Shown here: piece after piece, positions 13,292 through 52,846 of the stretch | Position numbering within the stretch: the first letter of the stretch is position 1 | How the letters are laid out: every line of letters begins with the position of its first letter | Assembly (NCBI GenBank): GCA_963966185.1 | Contig: CAWZYM010000145.1 | Coordinates: 312,894-376,893, forward strand | DNA length: 64,000 bases | Reading direction: 5' to 3' | Origin: Rhabditoides inermis | Taxonomy: Eukaryota > Nematoda > Chromadorea > Rhabditida > Rhabditidae | Made by a program: the position numbers and the translations under genes | The notes under the pieces: generated by a model | The model's database searches: none | Seen by the model: the letters and a program-made list of their open reading frames with translations, nothing else | What the model was told of the DNA's origin: nothing

Positions 13292-13916
13292 ACGCACATC
13301 GAAGACTAAACCAAAATATTCGCTAGATAAAAATTGCTTCATCAAAGAATTAAAGAAATGTCAACAACCGGAATGATGACAACACTCTCGCAATCAACCA
13401 CTAAATTTATAAACAACGGGAGACAATCAAACAATGTAAATTGAGAGAGCATAGCGCGCTCGAAGTCTACATTTTGCATTTCTGCCACACTTTGTTTTGA
13501 GAAGCTAAATTGAGAAGCTAAGAAGCTAAATTCTACACATTGTTGGGAAAACACGTTTTTTACACTGCTGATATACGAATAGTTTGAATAAATAGCATTG
13601 TAGATAAACAATATTTATTATGCACATAATAATCTCTACATACGTTTGGAATGCTGCAATAGTTGAACTGAATAATGAAAACGCGAAATCTGTTAAATAC
13701 AACTTGGAAATGAGAAAGAGGGTACAGATCCAAAAAGAACCCTTCGAGCGAGCACATAAAACAAGTCACCTAAACAATGCTCAATAGCATCACACTAATA
13801 CCAGAAAGCGAGTAGAATAGAAAACAGCATAAACAAGATAGCAACATGTATGCGTATGGCTTGAAAAGCTACCGACAGCCTACATTATGCTCTAAGTTCT
13901 CCTTTGTGCCTACCCT
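13292..13916. other. Intergenic region between convergent genes
   Basis: This AT-rich stretch holds the 3' ends of the plus-strand IRG-7-like gene and the minus-strand DOCK gene. AATAAA occurs on the plus strand near 13586 and on the minus strand near 13612, both plausible poly(A) signals. I see no gene. Confidence 0.6.
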
Positions 13917-42857
<28,941 letters not shown>

Positions 42858-43816
42858 CTGCAACGCGAGAGTGCTAACTGCGAAACGAAGCGACCCGTCT
42901 AATTCCCGCGGCGGAAGACGCTTTGTAAACAAAACAAAAAGAATGGAGCGAGAGAGGACCAGGGTGAGAAACAGCTGACACAATAGGGAGACTGCCAAGG
43001 AGAAACCATGAGCGAATCGGGTCGAATGCGCGTGTGCGGTGAGTGGGGTGGGGTGAGAGAGAGAGTAGAGAGAGTGCGCGGAGAGAGGAGGCGCAGAGAA
43101 GCGCGCGGAGGATATGGAGCGGCCAGATGTGGCAACGGGAAGGCGGGAATAAGCAAGAGCGAGATAGGCAGAGGATATGTGCGGATGGCAGACGGGCGTC
43201 CGTCAATCGCCGCATATTATGCACAAGCACATACATAATGAGACAACCGGAAATGTGAACGACGGAATGACTTGAATGAGAAACAATAAAAACGTTGTAA
43301 AACAGAACAACATGAAGAATTGGTGGCGCGCGAAACGAATTTCCAAATTGTGCAAAATAACGCATTATTCACTAACACTACTGTCACGCACCACCAAAAA
43401 TATAATCCTAGATAAGGAAATTCCTTTGAATGTTGAACAAAAAGCATATTCGCTATTTACTTCATAGTACAAACAGTTTTATTTCCCAAAGGTACAGATA
43501 TCACTTCACCAACAGGTTATGAAATAAGCAACACGACTCAAAGCACTCTTGGAAACAAAATAAATGAAACATCACGCGGGCTAAATATCAAAGAAACAAG
43601 AAGGTACAGACACACACGAGGAACAGTAGAAACACTAACAACAAGCAATAAGCTCAGAATGCCCACGGGAAATAGGGATCGATCACCTAACATCCATGCA
43701 CATTCTAACACAACAAAGACCATAATCTTTCTTACAAAACATTCAATACGTTGGATAGGAGGGCCAAAGAGAGACACGCAAACTCACAATCCGATGGGAA
43801 CTCCTTCCCGGCTCTC
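42858..43816. other. Region between DOCK 5' end and zinc-finger gene 3' end
   Basis: It probably holds the DOCK promoter and further untranslated or first exons, and the 3' UTR of the zinc-finger gene. A GA-rich stretch lies at 43050-43110. I see no independent gene. Confidence 0.5.
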
Positions 43817-46800
43817 TCACCCACTCTCACTGTCGGACGAGAGGCAAATGGTAGTGTTGGCTACACCCTGCTTTGGCGACTTGGCGGGCCCGGCCAGCTC
43901 CTCCTTCTTGCCCTCTGCGGCGACCAGCTTCCTAAACAACTATCGTTCCACACATCACATTGCCCACTCTCCCAAGTACGCTCTAACAACCAATCCCAAG
44001 CCCTGTCTCGCCCACTCACCTCGCTCCGACGCATCCTTCCTCGGCCGACGGGGGAGGTGGCACCTGAGCGACGGCATTGTCGAGCAACTTGCGTCCTGCC
44101 TGCTTGCCCCTCCGCACAGTGATGTTCGCGAGCAGAGGCCTGAGTGGCTGTGCCGTCTCTGCCTCCTCTCCTCCCACTGCATCCGACTTGGCCGGTTCCT
44201 CCCGCCGCCGCGCCGTCTCCCCCTCGTCCGCTCCTCCACGCACAGTCGGCACCGTGTGCAGCTTGTGTCCCTTCTTCAGTCCCCCTCCCTCTCCGCCCTC
44301 TCCACTGTCCTCTTCTTCATCTCCATTCGTGCGGGCGTCCTTCCCGGCAACGACTCTTCCTCCACAGTCGGCGGCTCCCGGCTCTCCCTCGTCCTCGTCT
44401 GTTTTGCCTCCATTCTTCTTCTCACCCATCACCTGCAAGTGACATTAAACGGTTATAAGAACTAATTATCATAAAACAAGATGAAACGTACAAAATCACC
44501 TTGACTTTCCCCAGCAGGTTGAGCTGGTATTACTCAATCTCGCTCATCTTCTTCGGACCGAGACATGCTGCGTAGGTATATAATCCCCGCTGCTTCCCTC
44601 CGCCTCCAGTCTGCGCCGCTGCATGGGCACTCGCAAAGTGCTCCTTCAGGCTTAGAACCTCTGCAATTGGAACGCGATCGAACCAGTGAGTTCGGACACG
44701 CCACTCACTGAGAAACTGTAGGCGGCAGACGACACAGGCAATGCTCCCGCCCTCGTGAAGGTAGTGGCTGTCGACAACATGGCCAAAGTTGGACGCACTC
44801 TGAACAAGTCACACACTAACGAGACGGGTCGTGCGATACTCACGTGACAGCGAACAAGCAGGCACCTCTTGGCCTTCTTGTCCCGGGCCAGCGGCATCAG
44901 CAACTGGCTCACCAGCACGTGCCTCCTCGATTTGCCGCCATCGTCCACCGACTACAAAAAACCACGTTTAAACACTCACACAAACGAAATACACCCCCCC
45001 CCCCCCTACCACATCTACTATATTGCCAACATAATACAAGGAAACTGGAATCCATGAATACTGACCAGAGAACGGCGCTTCACTACAGGGTCGTGGAAGT
45101 CGTCGCCCGTCTCCTCCACAGACTTCTCGCTCGCCGACTTATCCTTGCCGCTCGTCTTCGCCAGGCACCCGTCCTCCCCGCTCTGCGTGGTTCGCGTCGT
45201 CGAAACCTAATCCTCCTCCTCCTTTTCCTCTACTACCCAAGTGTCGAGCAGAACGTGGTTGGCGGTGCCAGACACACTTGAACGCCTGAAAATTTATGAT
45301 AAATATGCTACACACATGTAATAAGATACTTTTCAAATTTAAACTTTCTAGTTCTCCCCCTCTCGTTCCCTACCTTTTCTTTTCATGCCCCGCGCCAGCG
45401 CCAGCCTTGTCACCTGTACGCACCACCCTGAAGCACAATGTATGGAATACTGTTGAAAAATAAACCCACACCCACCCGCAATCAACACTAACGATAAACC
45501 CCCCAAAAATATCCAATTCACCACCACGATTCATAGTGGCAATCTACCGTATTTGATCAGAATCTCACCTCGATCAGAACCAACTCCTGGATGAGTCGAT
45601 CTTCAACTCCGCGGTACAACTGAAACATATGATCCATCAGACAGTGACACAAGTCCACTACACTGCAAGCTTATACACATACACATTCATTCACCGATAC
45701 GCGAATTATCCGAGTTTAAACCGTCCATCAATACTCCCACACAATGACAGTCGTTGATCGATGCGCTAGCCATTTGTTATATTTCAAACTTCATTTTCCA
45801 GATTCAACACCTCAATCCAAAACGACAACGCTTTCTCACCATTTTGTTGAGTTCGGCGAGGGAAGTGCTGGGAAGTACCCCGCAGTCGGTTGCGTGCGAA
45901 CGAATGAGTGAGCGTAGTTCGTTGAGAATCTGCAATCAATATGCACCAAAATACACGTATTTAGAACAGCTGATGTAACCCCGATGTATCAAGACGCAAA
46001 AACTCAAACTGTTCAATTAGCAACAGCGATGAATGAACGAAGATTACTTACGTTTTGAATCTGCGTCGCCTCCCACTGGACAACATCGACACTGGAGAGC
46101 TTGAACAGTAGCCGGTCGTAGACGGCTGGAGAATCTCCTAGCACTGACTGAAAAACACGTGATAGAGATAAAGTAAAACTCCTTCAAATCGAAATGTCAC
46201 ACATCTGTTGTTACTGTTTGCTTGAAACATCTAACAGGATATATGCTCTACTTCTACCATCACTATCTCTCTTGCCTACTTCTCCCCTCACCTCTCTATT
46301 CTCATCACAAATTTCTTAGCATTTCACACTCAACCGAAAAAAAAATACTCACCACTGCTCCGGCTCCCGCCGCACACGCCACTTTCAGAGAGGTGTACGC
46401 CTGAAAACAGAAGTGTTAGCAGTTATCAAATCAAAACGTTCATTCAGTATCGCTAAAGTAGCGTTCAGTTTCTTCGAAACTCTCTTCGATACTGACTTCG
46501 AAACGCCTTCGACACACGACCACACAGCTTGTTTCGAAGGCGTTTTGAAGAGGCTGTTTCGAAAAGACTGAACACACCTTAATCCTCACGTATAGTCGCC
46601 GCCTGGAGGATAGTTTCTGCTATTGACAGCCGGGATCAGTTGGCGAAACTCAGTCGCGAGCGAGAGAGGTCAGACAGCGCGGGAAAGGCTCGAGTATGGC
46701 GCGGCCTCTTTGATTCCCATGCCGGCTTCTTTGATCAATATTATCGTTTGAATGCGCGCGCTTGGGTCTCCTCACGACTAGAAGGTAGATCAAATGCGAC

Positions 46801-47132
46801 TAGAGTGTAGATCAAATGCGACTAGAGCGTAGATCAATTTTCTACCGTCACCCGGCGAACTATCCCCCTGAATAATATTATAGTATCCTCAACATTGCGT
46901 AAATAACAAACAGTCCACATTAGTATCTAACAAGCAGTCCACATTAGTTAAAAACATCATACTGCAATAACCGAGAAGACACCCACCATCATCGTTAGGC
47001 GTATGAAGTCCTGGTACGCTGGCATGTCCTAAAAGAACCGGAACAGCGGCAGGCCCTCGGAGACGACGAGCCTCCGCTGGTACTGTTCGATCATGTCGAT
47101 CGAGTTCTTCATCTCGAGACACATACCCTAAA
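43817..47132 (-). CDS. Unrecognised protein with C2H2 zinc finger, acidic tail and SUMO-interaction-like motif
   Basis: At least twelve exons with good splice sites. Conserved-looking helical segments come first: KNSIDMIEQ and DMPAYQDFIRLTM (47.1-47.0 kb), VYDRLLFKLSSVDVVQWEA (46.1), ILNELRSLIRSHA (45.9), YRGVEDRLIQELVLIE (45.6). A charged linker (45.3-45.1) and FGHVVDSHYLHEGGS (44.8) lead into a classical finger C-x2-C-x12-H-x4-H (CVVCRLQF...LKEHFASAH) split by an intron near 44.69. Then an acidic, low-complexity region (44.43-44.03) and a C-terminus containing TTICLSSDSESG, which resembles a SUMO-interaction motif; stop at 43817. Two in-frame stops occur as read: TAG between LPLFRFF and DMPAYQ (about 47035) and TAA between KKMSEIE and YQLNLLG (about 44530). 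A 55-base intron could remove the first. More upstream exons (for example near 47.85 kb, PPSLHVIMPRDL) are possible. I do not recognise the family. Confidence 0.55.
46463..46573. repeat. Long imperfect hairpin in an intron
   Basis: GTTCAGTTTCTTCGAAAC at the left pairs with GTTTCGAAAAGACTGAAC at the right, and AAACGCCTTCGA pairs with TCGAAGGCGTTT further in. The result is a hairpin of about 110 bases with one internal bulge and a loop of about 15-20 bases. It could be a small MITE or a precursor-like RNA hairpin. Confidence 0.65.
46590..46884 (+). mobile_element. Dispersed MITE-like repeat, copy B
   Basis: Matches 16473-16745 in inverted orientation, with an expanded set of the 22-bp ACTAGA-TAGATC units (three here). 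It lies in an intron of the zinc-finger gene, immediately next to the 46.5-kb hairpin. Confidence 0.8.
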
Positions 47133-47169
47133 ACATCTTGATACGTTTTAACTGCGATCACAGACAGAC

Positions 47170-47770
47170 TATAGGCCGTCCCCCCCCCCCGTTCATCGTA
47201 CGGCAGTAATTTCTCAGAATATTTACCAGACAGCATTTGAGGCATTTATCCCGTGTTTTCGGTCCGCGCGAGATCATTCGACCGCGCGATTCGCGCGCTT
47301 GGCGGTCTATTTTTAGGGAAATGAGGTCCATTTGCAAGTCAAATGAAGCAAAGTTTCTCACCTTTCGGAGTTAATAACTCCTTTCAGAAGGATCGAATCG
47401 TGATGAAATTTTGACATGTGGTCCGGACAGGTACCTTTCACAGGACCTGTTCCTTCGAATTTTGAATTTCGACTTAGTTTTCTCGATATTGTAGAAAAAC
47501 CGTCTTTTACAGACCATTTTGTAGGTTAATTCTAGAAAACTCAATAACTCTCTTCAAAGTGATCGTACATCAACCAGTTTTCTGGAGGATATGTCCTAAC
47601 AGGGTTCCAAGAGGACCTGTTTTTCGAATTTTTGAATTTCGTTCATTTCTGCACAATTTTGGAACAAAAAGGCTCAAAAATGGGAGAAATTGCATCAAAT
47701 CGTCGTCATTTCGCCTCTGTCTGGTTCGCCGGCGATAATGCCGTACGATGAAAATGTGGGATGGCCTATA
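47170..47770. mobile_element. TA-flanked inverted-repeat element
   Basis: Ends TATAGGCCGTCCCCC and GGGATGGCCTATA are inverted repeats; ATTTTCATCGTACGGCA-type sequence continues the match to about 32 bp. Possible TA target duplication, as for Tc1/mariner-type elements. The interior is AT-rich with two related blocks around GGACCTGTT(C/T)TTCGAATTTTTGAATTTC. No ORF of transposase size. Confidence 0.75.
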
Positions 47771-49108
47771 AGACAACTGAGTAATTCCTTATTTCACGAT
47801 TCCATGTGAGTCATTCCGCAACTCACAACGAGATCCCTGGGCATGATGACGTGGAGAGAGGGAGGAGTGAACGGAGCAAACCTGAAGCAAGAAATGGTTA
47901 TGCGAGTAACAACATATGCGCAAAACGTACAAATAGGGGATCCAAGCTGATTTTTCAACTTGGTCAAAACCGACCCACTTAGGCTCATTTGATTGTCTGA
48001 TGTGTGTATGGTCTCATATTTCACATTTGTTTTCCAAAATTCTCAACCGTATTCCTTCTATGGCGTATTCTTTGCGCGACGAAAATGGCCACTTTTTCGC
48101 CCTATCACCCCTACCGGTTGCTTGATTATCGACTACTCGAATCGCGCGGGAAAGTGAGAGGGTGCGCAGAGAGCGCGCGCTCTCGAGAGAGGCAGACGGA
48201 AAACAGTCATGAGAGTAGATGAGCGCAATCACCTTTTGTGATATTCTGATGCGCTATCATTTGCTTTGATATGCTAAACCGGACAGCAGGGTGGACACAA
48301 TCATAACGCATGTTTTGAACTAAAGATCATCTCTGTACAAGCTTTTAGCATATCACTAGAGCGATTACAAAAATATGTTGACCGAATTTGGCAAACAAGG
48401 TGTCATTGGAACCATCATGATCTGAAAATAGTTTCCTGAAAAGGGCGCATCATAGTTTTGAGTTTTGCGCGCGGTGCGCACGAATATCCAAACGTGCGCA
48501 GAACCAGCGCGCACGGGCAGCTTGGACCCCCTACGTACAAACATGACAAGCGCGTTCAAAAAGTGGCGAAAACAGAATTTACCAGACAGAGCAACCGCCG
48601 GCACCGCTGTCAACCCTGCCACGACCGCCAACACCTACATTCCTACACGATCAATCGATAAACATGTGTGGTCAAGTACAAGTACTATTACTTGACAACA
48701 TAAGCAGCAAAAGAAAGGTATCAGAGCGAAAGAAGCAGAACACCGCAGTGAATATGGCGCGCGCGGATCAATCGATACGGAGAGAGACGAGGAGAGAGCG
48801 GCCGTCGACTGCCTGCCACTGCCCCACCCCCCGCGCGAGCTGCACTCTCGCCATGCTAATTGGCGCGGCGGCTGCGGCAGAGCGACCGCCGGCACCGCTG
48901 CCGTATGCAAATCGAGGAGAATGAGCAAAGTACATGCAGCGCGCACACCAACTCATTAAAGTTTGTTGTGATCAGTGGCGCGCGCAGTGCTCTATCCATA
49001 CTTACACATCTACAACAGAGTATGCCAGCAGAACATCAAACATAGACGAGTAATAACGTCCGCCGAAAGCCAACAGTTCGACTTACGATTAATTCTTGGA
49101 AAGTAACG

Positions 49109-49161
<53 letters not shown>

Positions 49162-49384
49162 ACGAAAATGAAGGGATGGCCACATAAGAAGCAATAACTG
49201 AACCTCGCCTTGCACTGAACCTCGCCGGAGTATAAAATACGTGTTCATTCTCATTCGAGCCACAAAAAACTCCACCGTGTTCATTTACAGAATAATGAAC
49301 AGTCTCATTTCATGTCAATTTATTAAAGCCTAGTAGCAATCATACTAGTTACTACAAGTTAACGTTTAAGAGTAAGATTTTTTT
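47771..49384. other. Region between zinc-finger gene and ABCA fragment
   Basis: It may hold the 5' exons and promoter of the zinc-finger gene; a candidate exon with acceptor and donor lies at about 47820-47880. GC-rich blocks at 48.1-48.2, 48.46-48.6 and 48.77-48.92 kb share ACCGCCGGCACCGCTG (48595 and 48889) and the last includes an octamer-like TATGCAAAT (48902). A CT microsatellite lies at about 49112-49157. No other gene is seen. Confidence 0.45.
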
Positions 49385-51042
49385 CTAGTCTTCGGCGGAC
49401 ATGTGGTTCGCGAGACACTGGAAAGTGTCCTCGAGAGATGCTTGCGAGAGACAGCAGTCGGCCACCCCTAGTGTTTTCTTCAATGCGAGCACACGAGTGA
49501 ACATCGTAGACCACTTTAAGAATGTCATGATTAGTTTTGTCAATGTACAATAAGTGTACCTTGCACTGAACCTCGCCGGAGTTGGACGTGAGGAAAGTCG
49601 TTTTCGCCTCGCCGAACTCGTTCTTGATACCAGATATAACCTGGTTCTTCTTCTCGTCAGTACTCTCCTCAAACGGGAGTGTCATCGTCAGACAGAAGTG
49701 CTTGCCGTATCTCGAATCAGTCGCTGTGTATTTTGTTTGCTGTTGATAACGTGTGATTGTTCGATACCATATAGTGGGTCCCCCGTTTTCGCGGTCCTCT
49801 AATTACGAGAAATGACGCAGACACAAACCAGACAATCGGTCGATTATGGAAATGATTTCTATTCCAAGGGGCGATTGCCGGTTTCGTCGAATATTTTGAC
49901 CATGAATGAAAAATCTTCAGATTTTGCTACGTAGGTTTGTTTGAATGCCTATCAAGTATGCGCTCATTAATTTTTGTGAAATTTTATTCAATACGAACCG
50001 AGTTATTTCCAAATTTGTGTACAAAATGGGGGATAACTGCGAGTTGGTAGCTCAACTTTGATACAGAATCAGAGTACTCTAATGGGAGGAAGAATCCATG
50101 ATTATACATGTTGAGTTTTTTCATTAGAAAACGGTTTAATATGGATTTTAATTTTACCTAATTTCATATTTTGCTATTTATTATGAATATCAGACTAAAT
50201 TTTCCAAATTTTCGTACGTAGAGGTCCAGTAAACGGGTTTAAGAAGCTACCATCCAAAAATTGTAGAAAAATATTCATCTGCTGAGGAGTTATTTCCGTT
50301 TATCGATCAGATATCGATCACGACTTCAATGCGAATAAATCTAAACTACGAAGACGTCACGTACTCTTTTTGGCCTGAGGCTATTGGTACTCAAATTGAA
50401 AACATTCTATCGCAATTCAATCACATTTAGATCACTTTTCAAAATATGACGCGGTTACGGTAGTTGCTGCGCTGGTGGCACAGTTCATTTCCCTACATTA
50501 CGTATGCAATTTCATCTCGTTCACACCGCTAACCGGTTTAGAAAGTGAAAAATGAACTAGCGAAACGCGTCTGGTATCTCAATTTATCAGTCGGGACTGT
50601 CACATCTCGTATTCCATTTTTCGTTTCGGCGGACCGCGAAAACGGGGGAACCACTATAAATGTACGTTGTCGCTGATTGTCCGTTTGTGGTGCATACCTG
50701 GTCTTGAGGTGCTGCGCGGATCCGACGGCGATCACGCGTCTCCTTCTGACGAGCACAGCAATTCGACCGCACAGCGCCTCGCACTCGCTCATAGAGTGCG
50801 AGGTGAGGAGAATAGCTGTGCCAGACGCGCGGATTGCCGACAGCAGGTCCCATATCTCGCGGCGCGCCTTCGGGTCGATGCCGGCAGTGGGTTCGTCGAA
50901 AATAACCAGGTCCGCCTCGGCGAGAATGGCGGCGGCGACGCTGAGACGCCGCTGCCCGCCGCTGCACCGGTTCATCTTCTTGTCCGCGTGCTTCTCCATT
51001 CCCACTTGCGACAACACGTCGGCAACGCGCCGGTTCGGATGT
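49385..51042 (-). pseudogene. 5'-truncated ABCA-type ABC transporter fragment (second nucleotide-binding domain, C-terminal half)
   Basis: Three exons remain. 51042-50698 encodes the second half of an ABCA nucleotide-binding domain: signature CSGGQRRLS, Walker B LVIFDEPTAGID, PKARREIWDLLSAIR, H-loop LLTSHSMSECEALCGR and GSAQHLKTR. About 49735-49565 encodes RYGKHFCLTMTLPF and onward. About 49515-49385 encodes LGVADCCLSQASLEDTF and the stop, matching the regulatory tail of ABCA proteins (SQTTLDQVF). The Walker A and Q-loop exons, all membrane helices and the first half-transporter are absent from the upstream 1.8 kb before the next gene. What remains could not bind ATP normally. The intron between the first two exons holds a TIR element. 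A gene fragment or an internally deleted copy is the best reading. Confidence 0.7.
49770..50658. mobile_element. TA-flanked inverted-repeat element in the ABCA fragment intron
   Basis: Left end TATAGTGGGTCCCCCGTTTT and right end AAAACGGGGGAACCACTATA are inverted repeats of about 28 bp. Flanking TA fits Tc1/mariner-type insertion. The 830-bp interior is AT-rich without a long ORF, so it is non-autonomous. Confidence 0.8.
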
Positions 51043-51872
51043 CTAAAACACACATATTCCCTTGCGAATCACAGTTTGTGTTACTTGAATCCGTGAAGGA
51101 GCGCTATAGTCGCCTTGGTTAACATTCCGGAAGCGAAAATATGCAGTGCTGCATACGCAAATGAGTCATTCGCCGCGCGCATAGACATCAGAGCGGTGCG
51201 AATTCGGAGCGGTGCGAAAACGGTCAAATTCGTCTAACATGCTTAAAATTGGAGCAAACAATTTCAAACTTGAACAACAACTTGTCATGTCTCTTATCGT
51301 TGTTATGGCTACTTAGAATCCAAGTTACACAAACGCAAACGTACACAATCGATATCATTCGATAACTGAAATTATTGGCGGTTTGTCACGTACCAAAAGC
51401 TCAGCTCGTTGCAAACTTATTATTTTCTTCTGTACATTCAATAGAACATTTGTAATAAAGTCCTTAACAATCGTCCGCATGCGATTTTCGAGCGGACTAA
51501 TAGTTTTATCGGACTAATAGTTATTCTCATTTCCCTTCAATTTCAGTCTGTCATCAAATATGCTCACTATCCACTCACACCTAGCCAATCTTATCAGAAT
51601 CTTGTCACTATTATCAAACAATATAAAAATTATTCGAATTTATTCGTGAAGCTATGCGTATCCACTGTTTGAATCTCGCGACTCACACACTCACACATAT
51701 CCAATCACACACATACGTTTGAATGAGTGGTGGACAATCTGACAACGAGATTGACTCTTTTCGCCCAGTTTTCTTGCCGACAAAGTGTAATCGTGCGCCC
51801 CGACTACTGTATTTCCGTCGTGAAACGAGCGAAAAGTGGAAAGGAGCGAGAAAGTGGCGAGCGGCGACTTGC

Positions 51873-51917
51873 CTTCTTGAACAGTAGCCATAGGTGCCGC
51901 GCGGTGCGACAGCCCAT
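51873..51917 (-). CDS. Possible orphan first exon of an ABCA gene
   Basis: Fifteen codons starting MGCRTARHLWLLFKK resemble the N-terminal stretch of ABCA proteins (pattern LRLLLWKN), followed by GCAAGT, which could be a GC-type donor. If real, it joins directly upstream of the truncated ABCA copy, implying a large internal deletion. The match is short and could be chance. Confidence 0.25.
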
Positions 51918-52839
51918 CACTGCCGGAGGAAGAGGAAGAGGAATAACGGGTGGGCGAGATAAACATTCGAAACAACAACAACAGCATGTCGGCACAGGAT
52001 ATTGGCGACAATAGGCGGAATGTGAGCTTTGCAAATGGAGAAACAATGAGCCGCCATGAACTAGCCTGATTAGTATAGCTGATGTCCAGTTCTCACATTC
52101 AGATCACACCCAAAACAACACTCAGTTTAAAATTTATCAGTGAGGCATGGAGAGGAGGAGAGAGGGGAGAGAGGGGGAGAGAGGGGAAGAGAGAGAAGTA
52201 AAAGAAACCACTATCCATATAAGCTCTTTCCATGTAGTTATAAACTCAGGCGATTCAGGAATACAAAATCTCCCTCTCTCCGGTCATCGTTGAGGCGGCG
52301 GCGGATGTCGACACTGGAGTACGGTAGCTACCGTACCCATACGTATCCACCCTACAGGAGTCCCTTATATACAATTTCTAACCCGTAGAGAAAATGAAAC
52401 GGTAAAATTTTAGTGCAAAAGCACTAAAAGTGCAGCAAAATTGGTATATTTCGTTTTTAAACTTTTTTAAAATCAAGTTTACTGTTAAAACGAAGAAATA
52501 CGAAGCATTTTTTGATAACTAATTTTGAAATATTTTTCTGAACTAATGCGAATTACTAATATCGCGCACCACTTGAAAATGCGCGGGAAATGGTAGTTTT
52601 GACTACGATTCTTCGTATTTTTCTCGATTTCTTCTTGGATCTAGAAAAAAGTACGTGTCGTTTGAAGTGATGAGTTCGTAACCTATTTGCTACATTGTAC
52701 GAGATGAGCATTTCTTGTGGCTCATCCTTTCTTGTGTATAGACAAGGATAATACGTCATGGCATCGCAGTCGTAATCGTGTTTGTGCTGATTTTATATGT
52801 ATGTTAGTTAGTTGCGCGTTGCATTCTGACGGCGTGTCT

Positions 52840-52846
52840 TATTCAG
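52840..52846 (+). other. Probable spliced-leader acceptor for dscc-1
   Basis: TTATTCAG directly abuts the ATG at 52847, as typical for trans-spliced nematode genes. Confidence 0.55.

Noticed and set aside
49036..49284. Frames through the 49.1-kb CT tract
   Set aside because: Arg-Glu repeats from a microsatellite; no homologous sequence on either side.
51120..51170. GMLTKATIALLHGFK-like peptide as a degenerate Walker A of the ABCA fragment
   Set aside because: The glycine-rich GxxGxGK pattern is absent and no proper donor follows; resemblance is too weak.
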